From Desarmillaria ectypa (Eukaryota; Basidiomycota; Agaricomycetes; Agaricales; Physalacriaceae), in contig JAUDYN010000001.1 in assembly GCA_030407005.1 (NCBI GenBank), positions 3,720,001 to 3,784,000 of the forward strand: DNA of 64,000 bases, given 5' to 3'. Below the pieces are notes generated by a model that saw only the letters and a list, made by a program, of their open reading frames with translations, ran no database searches and was not told where the DNA came from. The translations under genes were made by a program, and so were the position numbers. Shown here piece by piece: positions 11,785-23,411 of this stretch (position 1 is its first letter; every line of letters starts with the position of its first letter).

Positions 11785-13384
11785 GCACCGACTCTGCTCA
11801 ATGATAACTAGAGCCTTCCAAAAAAAGTCGATCATCTCACCTATCTCAATACCATTTCGTATGAATGTAGCTATCGGGAATGGCTATGAATCAAGCAGTG
11901 TACCGTGCCTCATTTACTTGCCTAAAATCGTGTGATACCATACCGAACGGTGCGAACAACTAGAACAATAAGAGTGCAACAGTATTCAGAAGAGCAAGTA
12001 TACAATGATACATATACAGCAGGGCGTCCTCCTTTTCGCCCACAGGTCGGATGAATCCCTCAGTTTAACCTAGCGTTCTACCAACGGAACCGCAAAGCCT
12101 GTGGGAGACGTAGCCATACGTAAACTTGGACCTCCGGCGAATACAGGCCAGTGCTTTAGAAAACCTGCATTCGTTTATCACGGAAGTCGATGTTATGGTT
12201 GTTATGGTATTACCAATGACTGTCTCCTTTCGCCACGATTCCCCCCTTCAAGTCATCATTACTCATTCCTCACTAGACTATCGTAAAACATTCTCTTAAC
12301 TGAGATGTCCAGTACGAGCGGTAGTGTATTAGAAACTCACTTTGAATTTACAACCCCTTTACGCATTTACTCACGATAGAACTTAAAGGATTGCCAAACC
12401 CCTATAGGTTAATCGGAATCAAAGACTCGAGCGAATCCTTTCTTACACGGTACTCTCGTCTATTCTCATCCTTCTCTCATCTCGTACATCTGCTCAGGCA
12501 ATAGTTTACTTTATCCACGGATATACTAACCTCGTCACTCTCATTTGCAACAGTGCTATCAGCGGTTGTTTCCAGTGCGAACGTGTATTCCGGCACTGGG
12601 ACTCGTTGCCACCGCGATTATTGACAGACCGTAACGTCAGTTTGCGGTGGAGGAAGTTGCAACACGATAGCGGGCGAATCACCACACGAGGTCCCACGTC
12701 GTTAGGGGAAAAACAGTCATCAACTTGCTCTGCTTCGACCCGACTCGGTGCTTGGCTTCCTTGGTACCCACTGGCCAAAAGGCCTCAGTGGACCGGGCGC
12801 GATAGATCAGCTCTCAAACCGAAAGCTATGCGCGGAAAATACCTTGTTCCAACGGCGTTAAGACATGCATTCCTCGTCGTCCAAGATACGCCAAGGATAC
12901 TCGTTATGCTTGACCTTGTCAGGTACTTTGGCTCATGTCAGAAAAGAAAATTCTGGTACATAAATGAAAAATTCACAGGCTCGTACCTCATTGCGGGGCC
13001 AGGCCGCTTTTTTGTATCTTCCTTGGCCGGTAGTCTAGATGGCGGAGAGGAAGATGCACTGTATACGTAAGTAAAGTCTTGAGGCGTGAGTCTTGACAAT
13101 CTCTGGACTGGTCGCTGGGTCCCTCGTCATTCGACTTGGCTTCGTACTATCACCGTTGCTCTGGAAATACGGCCGGAGAGGAGGATAGACTGGTGAAAGG
13201 GTGCCAAGAAGTAGCACCGTGGGTTTTGGAAAATCCTCTGAGGAGAGGAACATTACTCCACGGGCCGATGCTCAAGTGCGCGGCGGCGCCAAGTGGTCCG
13301 ACCACCGGGGATGTTCATACTCGTCGAGGTAATAAAACTCCACCGATGGTCATGAGTTCCAGTGCAGATCTATAGGTGTGAACA

Positions 13385-13560
13385 GTGCTTAGGCAATAGT
13401 ACGTATGCTACTAGCTCAGCCATTCGAACGCAACCACTCTTCATAACCGATGTTTTCCCGCTGAAACATCTACGGTAACAATTCAGTGTACGTCCATCGC
13501 TTTTCTGAGAAATGATGGAGGATGATGGCCGCTCAACCCAGGGAATAAGTTTCATTCCCA
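13385..13560 (+). repeat. Diverged direct repeat, copy A
   Basis: Shares order and spacing of words with 16870-17070, same orientation: tacgtat, then ttcga..gcaaccac, then cgatgtt, then a nearly identical 22-mer, atgatggaggatgatggccgct (near 13510) versus ataatggagcatgatggccgct (near 17036). Identity outside these words is low. Nature unknown: decayed gene copies or transposon fragments. Confidence 0.5.
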
Positions 13561-15929
13561 TCGGTGAGAGTGCTACCTAATAGGGTCAACAGCAGCCAAG
13601 GACAGAAACTCGCCACCGTGTATAAGGTTTACCTTTTGGAAGCTTCTAGGTAGAGTACTGGTCAGTTCCTGTACAAACGCGGTTAATTTTTTTTTTTTTG
13701 TGATTGACAACGGCCCATCATGGCATATATCTTATCTTGAGAGAACCTGCTCTAAGTCACCCAAGTGCGATTGATACATGCGCATATATGCGGTTCGAGG
13801 ATGGTTAGGACCAAGTTACAGCTTGAGGTTGAATGCAGTTCTGATGAAAATTTTCGTGAATATATGAAGATCCCATTCGGAGTTTACTCGAATTTCCAAA
13901 CGACGCAAAAAAGCTTCGCAAATTTCACTTTTCGCCAGAGTGTACCAGAGACGCGATATCGCACTCGTTAAAGAAATGCAATACAGGCTGTCTTCAGTTT
14001 CTTTTGGTCGGTCTGCTTTGAAGGTATACCCTGAGCTACGCGGTATACGGGAGTCATGCTTGATTCGTTGGGTGAGAGTATAAATCAAGGCCGCATACGT
14101 CATCGACATTTTAGCATTAGTTCAACCAACTTTTCTTTGACTCGTTCCATCAAGCAGCGCGACGGTCGGATTAGCTTTCACGACGGTAGCAAACACATCT
14201 GCGGCAACAGCGTATTTATTTCTCTTGTACAGGAACCTGTGTTGGTAAATGGTACTAATACCAATACAAAACGACTTCAGATGATCGTACACGAATCCTC
14301 CCCCGTTTTTGCACTCCATTTTTCGGGGTCAGCAATTGTACTGCAAGTCGTCGACGATGCTGACGTTGGATCGACAAACGAGCTCATTCGGGGTCTCGCC
14401 GGGAGTTGTGGATTTCTTTAGCTCTCCTACTGGGAAAAGTGTGCCCCCATGACTGGCGGCGATGAGAGAATCATTAATGCGCACCTATTGCTCTCTCGTC
14501 CTTTACATGCTCACATGCAGTGTTCTATCAATGCACTGCAATCTAGGGATTGGTACGTTCTGCACTGCTCTGTCAAATCGAGTTCCCGACCTTACGCTCA
14601 CGATAGTCAGTTCAATGCTTCCCTTTATTGCCCATCCTAACTTGTTTTCGGAGTTCTAAATAGACTTGTCGTCGCCAAAACACGGTGCATCGCGTGTACC
14701 GCCAGAAGTTGCACACCGAACCGCGCGTCAAAGCCGAGGAGAGTCCTGCACGGGACAAGACCTGGCCGGGATGACTGAGATACGGTATCTCGGAATAGGT
14801 TCATTTTACAATACTCTGGTCCAACTCTAGTTGGCGGGGACTCTTCTTTCTAAACAATGTGCATTGCCGCAACAACTTGATTATGTGGTCAACGTAGCGC
14901 TTTGATTTTCTACAGAATAAGCTGCCCAAATTATCAAGTAGATGCACCTTTTTTGAAGATGTGCCTCTTCTTTTATCATGTAAAGCACGAGATCCCTATC
15001 TCACAAAAAGTGAATGCCCTATTTAGGCAACCCCGCCCGTCAGGGCCAACGATTCGCCCATGCCAACATTGTTTTAATTTGTCATACCTTGCTATTGGTA
15101 TATCCCTTCGAGCCGTTACTAATGCGCATGACGTTCCTCGACTGACTGGCCGACAAAAATGGGGGCCCAATGTCAGTTTCTGTCATTCTCACAACAATCT
15201 CGGAGCTCTGGCTCCGAGTCAAAGTATATTCTGGACCGCCTTTGCTTTGTACTGGATCATGCTATTCAGCCCGTTGGAATTGCGTACGCGGTACTGATTT
15301 TTTGTCTTCCCAGCAGTCTGTGGCCCTGTGAAGCTTATACATATTAGCTGTGCAGGTCTATTACCCTTGTGTATGAACGGATCTTTCGACGAATATGTCC
15401 CAGCGGAAAGGTACGTAAACGCCCGTATTTTGGGCCATGATTACTGACAGCAGATGATTATTCTGGCATGCTGTCCTCAACAGAAAATATTACAGCTTAC
15501 CGCTTTTCACGCACGATCCCGATCGGGATGAGAAGGACGATCTCATCTTCCTCACATCTCTGGCGGATGTTTTCAGGATTCGATACAAGTTTAGCCTGCG
15601 ACATCGACGTTTGCTTTACTCAATGCCAACTGACGCGTGTATTCATTCTGGACTAGAGGAGTGGATGAGTCAGAACGAGGCATAAAGGCCGAACGGGAGA
15701 GTCTGATAGGCAGCAAAGGCGGGAACGGTTAAATCGTTCGCCTTGGTAGGATTTCGTCTCGATAGGCTCGGCCCCTTCGATGGCTGCTCATTATTTTCAT
15801 GTGTTTGAAAGTCTGTCCAACTATTTTCACAACCCTACGCGTATTAGGCGCAGCAGCAGCTATTTTCGAGACATGATCGCTTGAGATTTGTCAGCCTCGG
15901 CCATGAATGCAGTATGTTTTCCATCAAGT

Positions 15930-15960
15930 TTCAACCCAACGGTATCACCGTTGGGTTGAA
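15930..15960. repeat. Perfect 13-bp hairpin with 5-nt loop
   Basis: TTCAACCCAACGG, loop TATCA, then CCGTTGGGTTGAA: a perfect inverted repeat inside a stretch without genes. It could be a relic of a small palindromic element or a stem-loop. No poly-T tract follows, so it does not look like a Pol III product. Confidence 0.8.
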
Positions 15961-16869
15961 GTAAGGGCTCCAGGGCCCATTGTTATGATCATAAGCTGAA
16001 GAATGCCTGGAAGAATTCCTTGTTAAAACGATCTATGTTGCAAAATCATTGGTGGCCCCAGGCAAGTTGAGGGATTCTAACGCCCTCAAGGACAACGTTC
16101 AGACTGTTCATGTGTCGTTTTATTTGTCATTTTGTTGCCATATATAACTTTGTTATGATACTGCTTTGACGGAAAAGATCAGCATTCTAAACGGGTAAAC
16201 TAGTCAGCTCGCGAGCGTCTTATGCACCGTAAGTGAATTTCGTTGCATTCCATTGACATAGAATCACCTCCTTCATCGTTCACCCTTCCCTGCAATTCGA
16301 ATCCAACCTCCCGTTGCTACCCGTCCAGAGTCTAGCGTTGAACACGTATTGTTACAAAGACGGTCCGGACCGGACTTTAGGGTTCCTTACAGACGTAGGG
16401 TTCGTGACTAGAGGAACCGATAGCAGAGCTGCAGCGTAAGGGCAGCCCGTACACAGAGAGCAAAAGAGATGAGTCTACTGTCGAAAAAAGTAATCACCCT
16501 TGATTTCAAACCCGCCTCTTCCGGAGGTGTCTGATCTGGTCATTTGTTGCTGTCGCCTTCATATCTCATATGAAACCTGGTTTGCTAATACTTCAACTTC
16601 GACGTCCACCACACCACACGCAGATGGCTGGCATGATGGATATATGGTGCCGGTGAGTACGACATTGACACAGGGCTCGTTGAATTTTTCTCTTCAAGAA
16701 TGACAAAGCGTAGAGCACGGCCCGGCAATCCTGCGTCAGCGTCAGATACTACGACTGCCTCGGTTAGGGCTGTTTGCACGGAGGAATTCTGCCGACGACC
16801 ATGGGTCATTGCACAAACTTGGGCAATCACCTCATTCTGTAGGGAAGATACCCTAAAAACAATTCGCAA

Positions 16870-17070
16870 TCTGCAGAATACGTATGAGCGTTTGCTACCA
16901 GCGTTCGAGTGCAACCACGTCTGCCACTGCTCGTCATGATCGATGTTCCTCGCTTTTTGCCGAAACAAGGTGATATAGATTCCGGTCTGCTAGAAGGTTG
17001 AATTTGTAGAACATGAATGCCCATCGTCCGGTGGAATAATGGAGCATGATGGCCGCTTTCTGAAGCTCGG
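16870..17070 (+). repeat. Diverged direct repeat, copy B
   Basis: Partner of the repeat at 13385-13560, about 3.5 kb downstream. The reverse strand has a short open stretch reading HYSTGRWAFMFYKFNLLA (near 16985-17042) before stops, so the repeat may derive from a coding sequence on that strand. I cannot name it. Confidence 0.45.
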
Positions 17071-18032
17071 TCCAGGCAGGAAAACCCATTTCCGTAGGGT
17101 TGACCTGGGGTCTAGCATTGGCCAGCTACCTAACGAGAGCTACGGCACCGAGGAATTTGACGCTCTTCCCTAACCACGCCCGAATCCTCGGTTGATTGGA
17201 AGCTCGTGGACAATATTCCTCTTTCTCGGACTGAGATCGCCATCAAATTCGGAGGAATGATCCTCATTAAACCTAGTTGCTCGGCGGTCAGTCAAAGTTT
17301 TCATCACAACAAAGCAACTAATGTGCATACTCTTTACCGCAGCACCTGCGTAGAGTAACCAATATCACTTCGAGTTCAATCCTCATGAGAAGACGCGCAT
17401 ACATGTGGTCTTTTCTCCATCGGTATAGGTCAAGCGGAGTGTCGATGCCGGACGAAAACTTGCACATTTGGGCAGCAGCTATCTGGGCCTCGGTATGAGA
17501 AGATGAACTGCTTTCAAGTATAAGCACTATACATCATATTCCTGAAAAATGTATACATCCGTGCCTTCTAAAGCTTGAAGCTTGAAGAGTCTATAATGTA
17601 GGACTCGAAATACCGCTCTGACACACGACAATCTTACCAGTACCATTGAAAGGCCTCTTCGAGTTACACGTTACTTTCGCTAGGTTGAAATAAACTGTCT
17701 GGTACCTGGATCGACGTTTGCTTCGTAGATCTCTCGTATTCTGGTTCCTCCATGTATTTTCATGAGTAGGATCCATGGTTCAAGACAAAAGCTGGCCGCA
17801 TCTCGAAGCGAAGAGTTGTTCGAATGAACGAACGACGGCGTCCCAAGACCGGTCCAGGCTCCGACCCACTCAAGTGCTTCCTTTAGAGGTGGCCCGTAGG
17901 GAAGGTTGGGCTCGCCTAGTCGTCCTTGGGTGCCTGCAGTATAAACATGACCGGCGATATGAGCTTTATAGTACTTGACGAAGCTGAACGCACCGATAAA
18001 AACACTCACTTCATTTTGGCTTCGTTTCCGCA

Positions 18033-19825
18033 ATGTCCTCTCCAGTAATGCCCTAAATCTTCTGCTGCTCCTGCTCACAGGCCATCTTAGTTACCCTTGG
18101 TGCATCGGGATTGAAGATGACGAAGATTATTCTTGGTTGTGCTGTGTACGGGAGTTCCGATCGGTTCAATTGGGTGCAGGACGAAGAGGAGAGCATCAGA
18201 CAAATCAAGGTGGCGTACGTTATTATTTATTTTACTCTGGATTCTACGATATTCATTTTATGCTATGCCTCTGCACATAGCTATGATGCTGGAATCAACG
18301 CTACCAATGTACAAGATATGCATATGATTTTGCTTGTTTATTTGCTCATCTTTTGTATAAGTATATTCCGACGGTTAATCGGAGGAGGTTTCAAATCTCG
18401 ACTGCTTGCCTGTCAAGAGATTATTAGGGGAGACTAATCGGAGGCAGTTTTTAGGAAAGGCCATCAAGGAACACGATTTTTTGCGGGACAAAATCGTTGT
18501 AATGACTAAGGTGTGCTTATCGATGGCAGGCAGATCTTGCAGATATAACAAATTTTCCTAGGTTTTTTACCTAGTCTTACGCGTATCGATGGCAGGGCGG
18601 CAGCTTACGCCGATTCCTTTGGATACACAAACCAGTACGGCCTCAGTCCCAAGGTGGTCGAGGCCCTATTTTCCTGTCACCTGTATACTGACCTGTATTT
18701 CAGCATATCTTTAATTCAGTCAAAAAACGCCTGGAGCATCTGCAGCTGGATTATGTCGATGTCCTTCACTGTCACAAATTTGACACGTCGTGCGTAATCT
18801 CGATATTTCCAGTCGCCCCTGTCTTATTAAGTTCCAATTCAATGGGATGTCGAGCTGTCGTGTTTGGCAATATACGCCACTTGATGCTTGATACCGCTCA
18901 GTCCTGATATTATCACTCTCGCGTATAGTCCATGTTATGTAAGGTAAGGATATTGAGTCGAAAAAAAATGAAATGATGTTGGAGTTTAGGTGGTGGCGAC
19001 TCGGAAAGGGGACGTGGTTGACTAGAAAGGTGGTATATTCTGTCGTAGAAGTATGGAGACAGTGGGTGGTCGGAGTCAAGGAAAGTTAGGTACGAGATGT
19101 CAAAGTATAAGGTAAGAGGTATAAATATAAGGTGGCATTAGAACCGTGAAAACCAATTCTCAATAAATGCTCAAGTCTTGCATCTCCAGACTATGCACTC
19201 AATAACCTTCTCACGCCTTTTATTTCAATGCAGAACGACTATATCTTCTCTATCATGAAGACGAGAACGAGATGTTTCCCGTGCTAAAGGTTCAGCGCTC
19301 GCTCGTGGGGCAGTAGTGATGTTCCTCAGCCGGCAGCTCGCGTTGCCTAATGACCATAGGTTCGCTCCTAACATCGTTCATGATGCATTGCAGACTCATT
19401 GGAGGCCGCCAGGAATGGTATAATACAATCATCAGCAGGTTACTGGAGGTTTGATGTCCTCGTTCATTTTCGCTGACATTTTTAAAGCTCAGGGTGGAGG
19501 AGATAGCTGAGCGAAGGCATATCACCATGACGCAAGTGGCCATAGCGTGGTCTTTGGCTCGAGAAGGTATGATTTCGTGATCTAATCCTTCGTTGTATTA
19601 TACTGGGGTATGCCACTTCAGTGTTTGTGCCTTGGTCATCAACGCGTCTTCGACCGATCATCTCCTGAATGCCTTGGGAATCACTTTCCTTTTCTTGCCT
19701 TCGCGGGGGATTAATGAACATGTGCAGGCGGTATAAACGTAACAGTGGCACCGGCAGAAATTGAGTATGTAGAAGAGCTATATACTTCGGCGGAACTTAC
19801 CTACGGGCTCGATGGGTTGGTGTAG
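18033..19825 (+). pseudogene. Decayed paralogue of the aldo/keto reductase
   Basis: The same exon order as the intact copy at 9958-11784 can be followed: LVTLGASGLKMTKIILGCAV (~18085), YDAGINATN (~18282), KAIKEHDFLRDKIVVMTK (~18458-18511), NQYGLSPK (~18632), an exon from ~18704 reading LDYVDVLHCHKFDT (~18747-18788), ISMQNDY (~19228), ARGAVVM (~19303), a HITMTQVAIAWSLARE stretch (~19528-19566) and the C-terminus ending in TAG at 19823-19825. Lesions: exon 1 lacks the end of the N-terminal peptide; three residues of the FDTAN segment are missing; YSDG is followed by a stop where Gln is expected (~18376); a ~50-bp insertion lies between two copies of TAATCGGAGG; the exon at ~19240 is frameshifted; one intron has grown by ~170 bp (18945-19190). 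The catalytic His that the intact copy lacks is present here (LHCHKFD). Confidence 0.85.
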
Positions 19826-22027
19826 TCAGGGTTGCACATGTACTACTGTCTAAAGTCACGTACTTCTATTGATGCAGAGGTGTTATATATCGTACATTCG
19901 ACCTTTCCTTTCTCGGTTTTCTTGTCTATCCGTTGATCGTCGTCAGGAGGGAGAGTAGTATGTGAAACCATGCATGTGGATAAGGCACAAATCTGCACGG
20001 TGTATAGAGAAATTTCAAGAGAACGACTGAGATAACAAGAAAGAATGCAACAGGAAGCTGTACCTGAAACTCAGGCGTCACACATCCACGGAGCCAAGCC
20101 TAGAAGCAAGTAGGACCAGGAGAAGAACTACTTTTCCGAGTCCCGATTATATTAATACATTGACTCTTCTTTTAGCAAATCACACTGGATGAAAGACAAT
20201 GTATTTTACCCAAAGTTTTTTCATAATTTTTTTACTGAAAAAAGTACTAAAAGTATTTTACTATTTTTTACTATTTTCCGAATTTCTTTCTAAATACGGT
20301 TAAACGCTCTAAATATTTATACAGTTTCTTTTTCTTTTTACAAAAATACTGAAAAGAAACATTGAATATTTTCTATTTAGGGGTAAAAATACTTAAATTT
20401 TCGAGTGTCAACAGGCGGTCATTGGGCGGAACCCCGCAGAGGACTTCCAGATGTCTAGATCGTGCCTCTTGAGAAATCAATCCATTCAAAAGTAACACGG
20501 TGACCGTAAGACATTCAAAACGTCCAGAAAAATTCAAGCTTTTTGGGTTTACCTGTATCCAAGCCCAGACGGTTTCTAGCATTTTCATTTCCATTTACTG
20601 CTACTCGAGGGCCTTGTCTCTTGAAGGAAGGTTAGACCCAACGGCTGTGATGTTCAGGTACTTCGGGCTATGACTGAGGTTGTCAAGAGAAAAATTGCTT
20701 GGAGAGGTTTAATTGAGATCTACATCGAACAAAGGAATGGAAGTTCTCCGTGTATTTCCGGACTCTGGAGTCGGCCCGACGCAAGCAGTCAAAATGGTGC
20801 TAGTTACGTTTAGCGGCGGTGTTTTGCGACTGCGGTCTCCATATTTAGGTTTGAGGTTCCATACTAGCAATAGTAGCGCATCATCCCGAGATGATTAGTA
20901 TCACATGAGATATCAGTGATGAATCCGCGTTCAATAAAAATGCAATCGTGAAGACGAAAGGAACCCAAGTTTAACACGTGACGGCGTCTGGCACCTTCCC
21001 AGTTGAAAATCCAAACAGCGCTGCTACTCCTCCAACGCACCTGTTTTTTTTATGAACAGTGCAGTAAAAGTGAAAGCAACAAGGTTACTTTAGCAGTGAA
21101 GTATTGATACGTTATTGCCAAAAAAAGGTTTACCTGGCTGTCGCTCCCGCTCGCGGCTCAAGTATCTGCGGACGGGTGTTACTACTTAACAAGTTTCGTA
21201 GAAAAAATTTTGCGCTCCGATCGCTCCAGGACAACCGCCATGTACCCCATTTTTCTTACGGGCTTGTGGAGTGTCACTGGGCCCAAGTGCCCCTGTCCAC
21301 GGCTGACAACCGTGACGTTCATTATCAACCGCGGAATCCAACGACTGAGCCTTGCGAATAGAATAGGTGCCATTTGTGATGCCTGCCAAACGTGCTGAAA
21401 ATGATCGGCAACGTCGTAGGTTCACTGCGCAGGTCACAGACTAGCTAGCTTGACGCCGTCTACACTATCCAATAGCATCCACGCTACGGCCATGGTGACG
21501 CACCGGCAGCTGAGCAGTTCTAATTTTTCCTGGCAATGGCTTTTACAAAATTTTACTGAGCCTGGGGAAGGCATCAGATCGAGTATATCGTCCTCGGATT
21601 GCGGTCAGAGCTGGCTTTGAATCCGAAAGCATCGTGTATTTCACCCCCGGGACCAAGATAGCCTGGCAAACTCAATTCTCGCTTCAAAAATGCTGTTGTC
21701 AATATTCAGCGGATCATTTCCGCCAACGGACAGTCGCAATGGTGAACGACCTTAAAAGATGCTCGATGAAGTTCTGGCGTCCTGCGTGCAGCTGCCTTTC
21801 ACTTAGATGCAGCCACAGACGAAGGATGGAGTTCATTTCCAGAATCTCCTGGTTATCCGCTCTCTTGATGCCGGATCTCTCACAACTACCTTGTGTTTCT
21901 ATCGTCGATTATATCATATATTTGTAAGATTGATTGTTCTCGTATTGTACTGCATTGACTCGCCATCGAGCTTCACCTGTTTGTCCTGGCTTTACTCATC
22001 CGGCAGCTACCTCCCCAGTGGAAGGGA
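19826..22027. other. Intergenic, AT-rich in part; possible transposon remnant
   Basis: An AT-rich block (about 20190-20400) carries tttactatttt-type direct repeats and agtactaaaagtattt words that look like sub-terminal sequences of DNA transposons. Downstream, 21640-21900 reads as short broken frames with no family I can name. No terminal inverted repeats or target-site duplication could be defined by eye. Confidence 0.35.
20190..20400. repeat. AT-rich block with short direct repeats
   Basis: Composition drops sharply compared with both flanks. Repeated words include tttactatttt (two copies near 20258-20280), aagtactaaaagtatttta and aaaaatactgaaaag. No open frame is present. It may be an end of a decayed DNA transposon or a composition island of another origin. 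Confidence 0.55.
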
Positions 22028-23411
22028 ATGACATCGGGCACAAAAAGAAGAACGGCTTGTGCTTCTCCATCTCTTCGCGTTGAGTGGTAAGCTTTGTTCC
22101 GGCCTCGTATGCCCAGTCTTACTGAAGTGCTGCCCCCTAGGTCAACTCTGACTGAGCAAGAGAAAGAGGCCTACTTTGCGGCCAACTTGTGTCTTTTCGA
22201 TGCCCCCGCACATACAGGCATTGTAGGTGTCCTCTCGCGTTATGATGATCTTGTAAAGCAAGCGATTTGTTCTCAGAGCCGTTAACTTATTCCACCATCA
22301 GGTCGGCATTCATGCCCAGCAAAGTAACTTTGAAGGTGGTACTGATCTCTGGCATGTAACCGGACAGTGTGTTCATCGTTTGGTCCCGATAGCATCAACC
22401 GTCTGACCCGTGTACTTTCTCAGATTCTTAGCTGTCGGTTTTGGCCTTTCACCTGCTCTTTGTGTCTCATAGGCTATTGTTAGGTTCATCGATACTACCT
22501 GCATGCCTTCGAGACGCTGATGCGCAACGAATGCGGGTACGTTGGACGTGTAGGTATATCCCTCTGCGCATCTGGCCCGTTCCTCATACCACAATTAAAT
22601 AGATGCCTTATTGGAATGAAGCCCCTGACGCCGGTGCATTCAACGAATCTGTTCTTTTATCGGAATTCGGGGGTGAAGGTTTCAAGGAAAACAACTACAC
22701 CGTTGTCGGTGGTCCCTTTGCAAATACAACCCTTCATCTTGGTCCTGGGAGGACTAATACACCTCATCTACTGACACGGGAACACGACTGGTGGAACTCA
22801 ACTCGGGTGGGTCATACATTCGTTGACGCGGTGAACGCCCGCACTACCTTTGCAGGGTTTCAAAATCTGCTCTTTGCAAGTATTCATCGCGGTGGTCACA
22901 ACGCCGTTGGAGGTGATGTGAGTTGGTAAATCCACAAGTCCCCGTTGGTGCCTAAGACCATGCTCTCTGTAGATGTCAGACATACAAACGGCGCCTAACG
23001 ATCCGCTTTTTTGGTTACATCATTCATACATAGACTACGCAAGTCTCCTCCGTTTTTGAATCAGGGGATGTTTTTAACTGAGACATTTATAAAGCTCTGG
23101 TGGAAATGGCAGGGCGACAATGAAACGAGGATCTATGATCTCGAGGGAGCGGGCTATGAAACTCAAGCGGAGCCAAAGACTGGTTTTGTGGTACGCGTCC
23201 CTCCGTCATAAGTACAATGAAGCGGTCTAGTAACAGAATGTCAACTGTTTCAGGAAACCAGTGAAGCAACGGTGCTAAACATGTTTGGCATCCTACCTAA
23301 TGGAACCGTGTGTATTCGGTGTTGCCGTGCCGCTTCTGAGTTCTCACCTTCCAATAGGTCGGGCAAGTCCTTGATACTCAAGGCGACTACCTTTGCTACA
23401 CTTATACCTGA
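22028..23411 (+). CDS. Tyrosinase (short form), copy 1, probably lacking a signal peptide
   Basis: Type-3 copper enzyme that oxidises mono- or diphenols to quinones. Exons: 22028-22086, 22141-22252, 22302-22366, 22424-22433, 22484-22549, 22603-22917, 22973-23038, 23095-23190, 23254-23307, 23358-23411. Total 897 nt (298 aa). CuA ligands: His in VGIHAQQSN, DLWHVTG and VHRYYLHAF. CuB ligands: IHRGGHNAVGGD and NDPLFWLHHSYID. The C-terminus reads GDYLCYTYT, as in copy 2. A 10-nt exon (22424-22433) supplies the FLA before VHR. Intron 7 begins with GC (23039), where copy 2 has GT. The first ATG gives MTSGTKRR, not a secretion signal. In the same frame, just upstream, LHLFVLALLI looks like a signal-peptide core but follows a stop and has no ATG. 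It is either a damaged 5' end or an unseen upstream exon. Confidence 0.85.

Larger units (their letters stand above)
11785..18032. other. 6.2 kb without a recognisable gene
   Basis: No frame carries a family I recognise and no splice chain could be built. Landmarks are a poly-T run near 13686-13700, a diverged direct repeat (about 13385-13560 and 16870-17070), and a perfect 13-bp hairpin at 15930-15960. A reverse-strand open frame of 132 codons (17680-18078) has no recognisable domain. The stretch separates the two aldo/keto reductase copies and is probably old, decayed or transposon-derived DNA. Confidence 0.4.

Noticed and set aside
17680..18078. 132-codon reverse-strand open frame next to the reductase pseudogene
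   Set aside because: Partly antisense to the pseudogene start and without any recognisable domain.
21640..21900. Possible hAT-type transposase fragment
   Set aside because: Only a weak likeness over a few residues, in broken frames, with no catalytic motif or terminal repeats.
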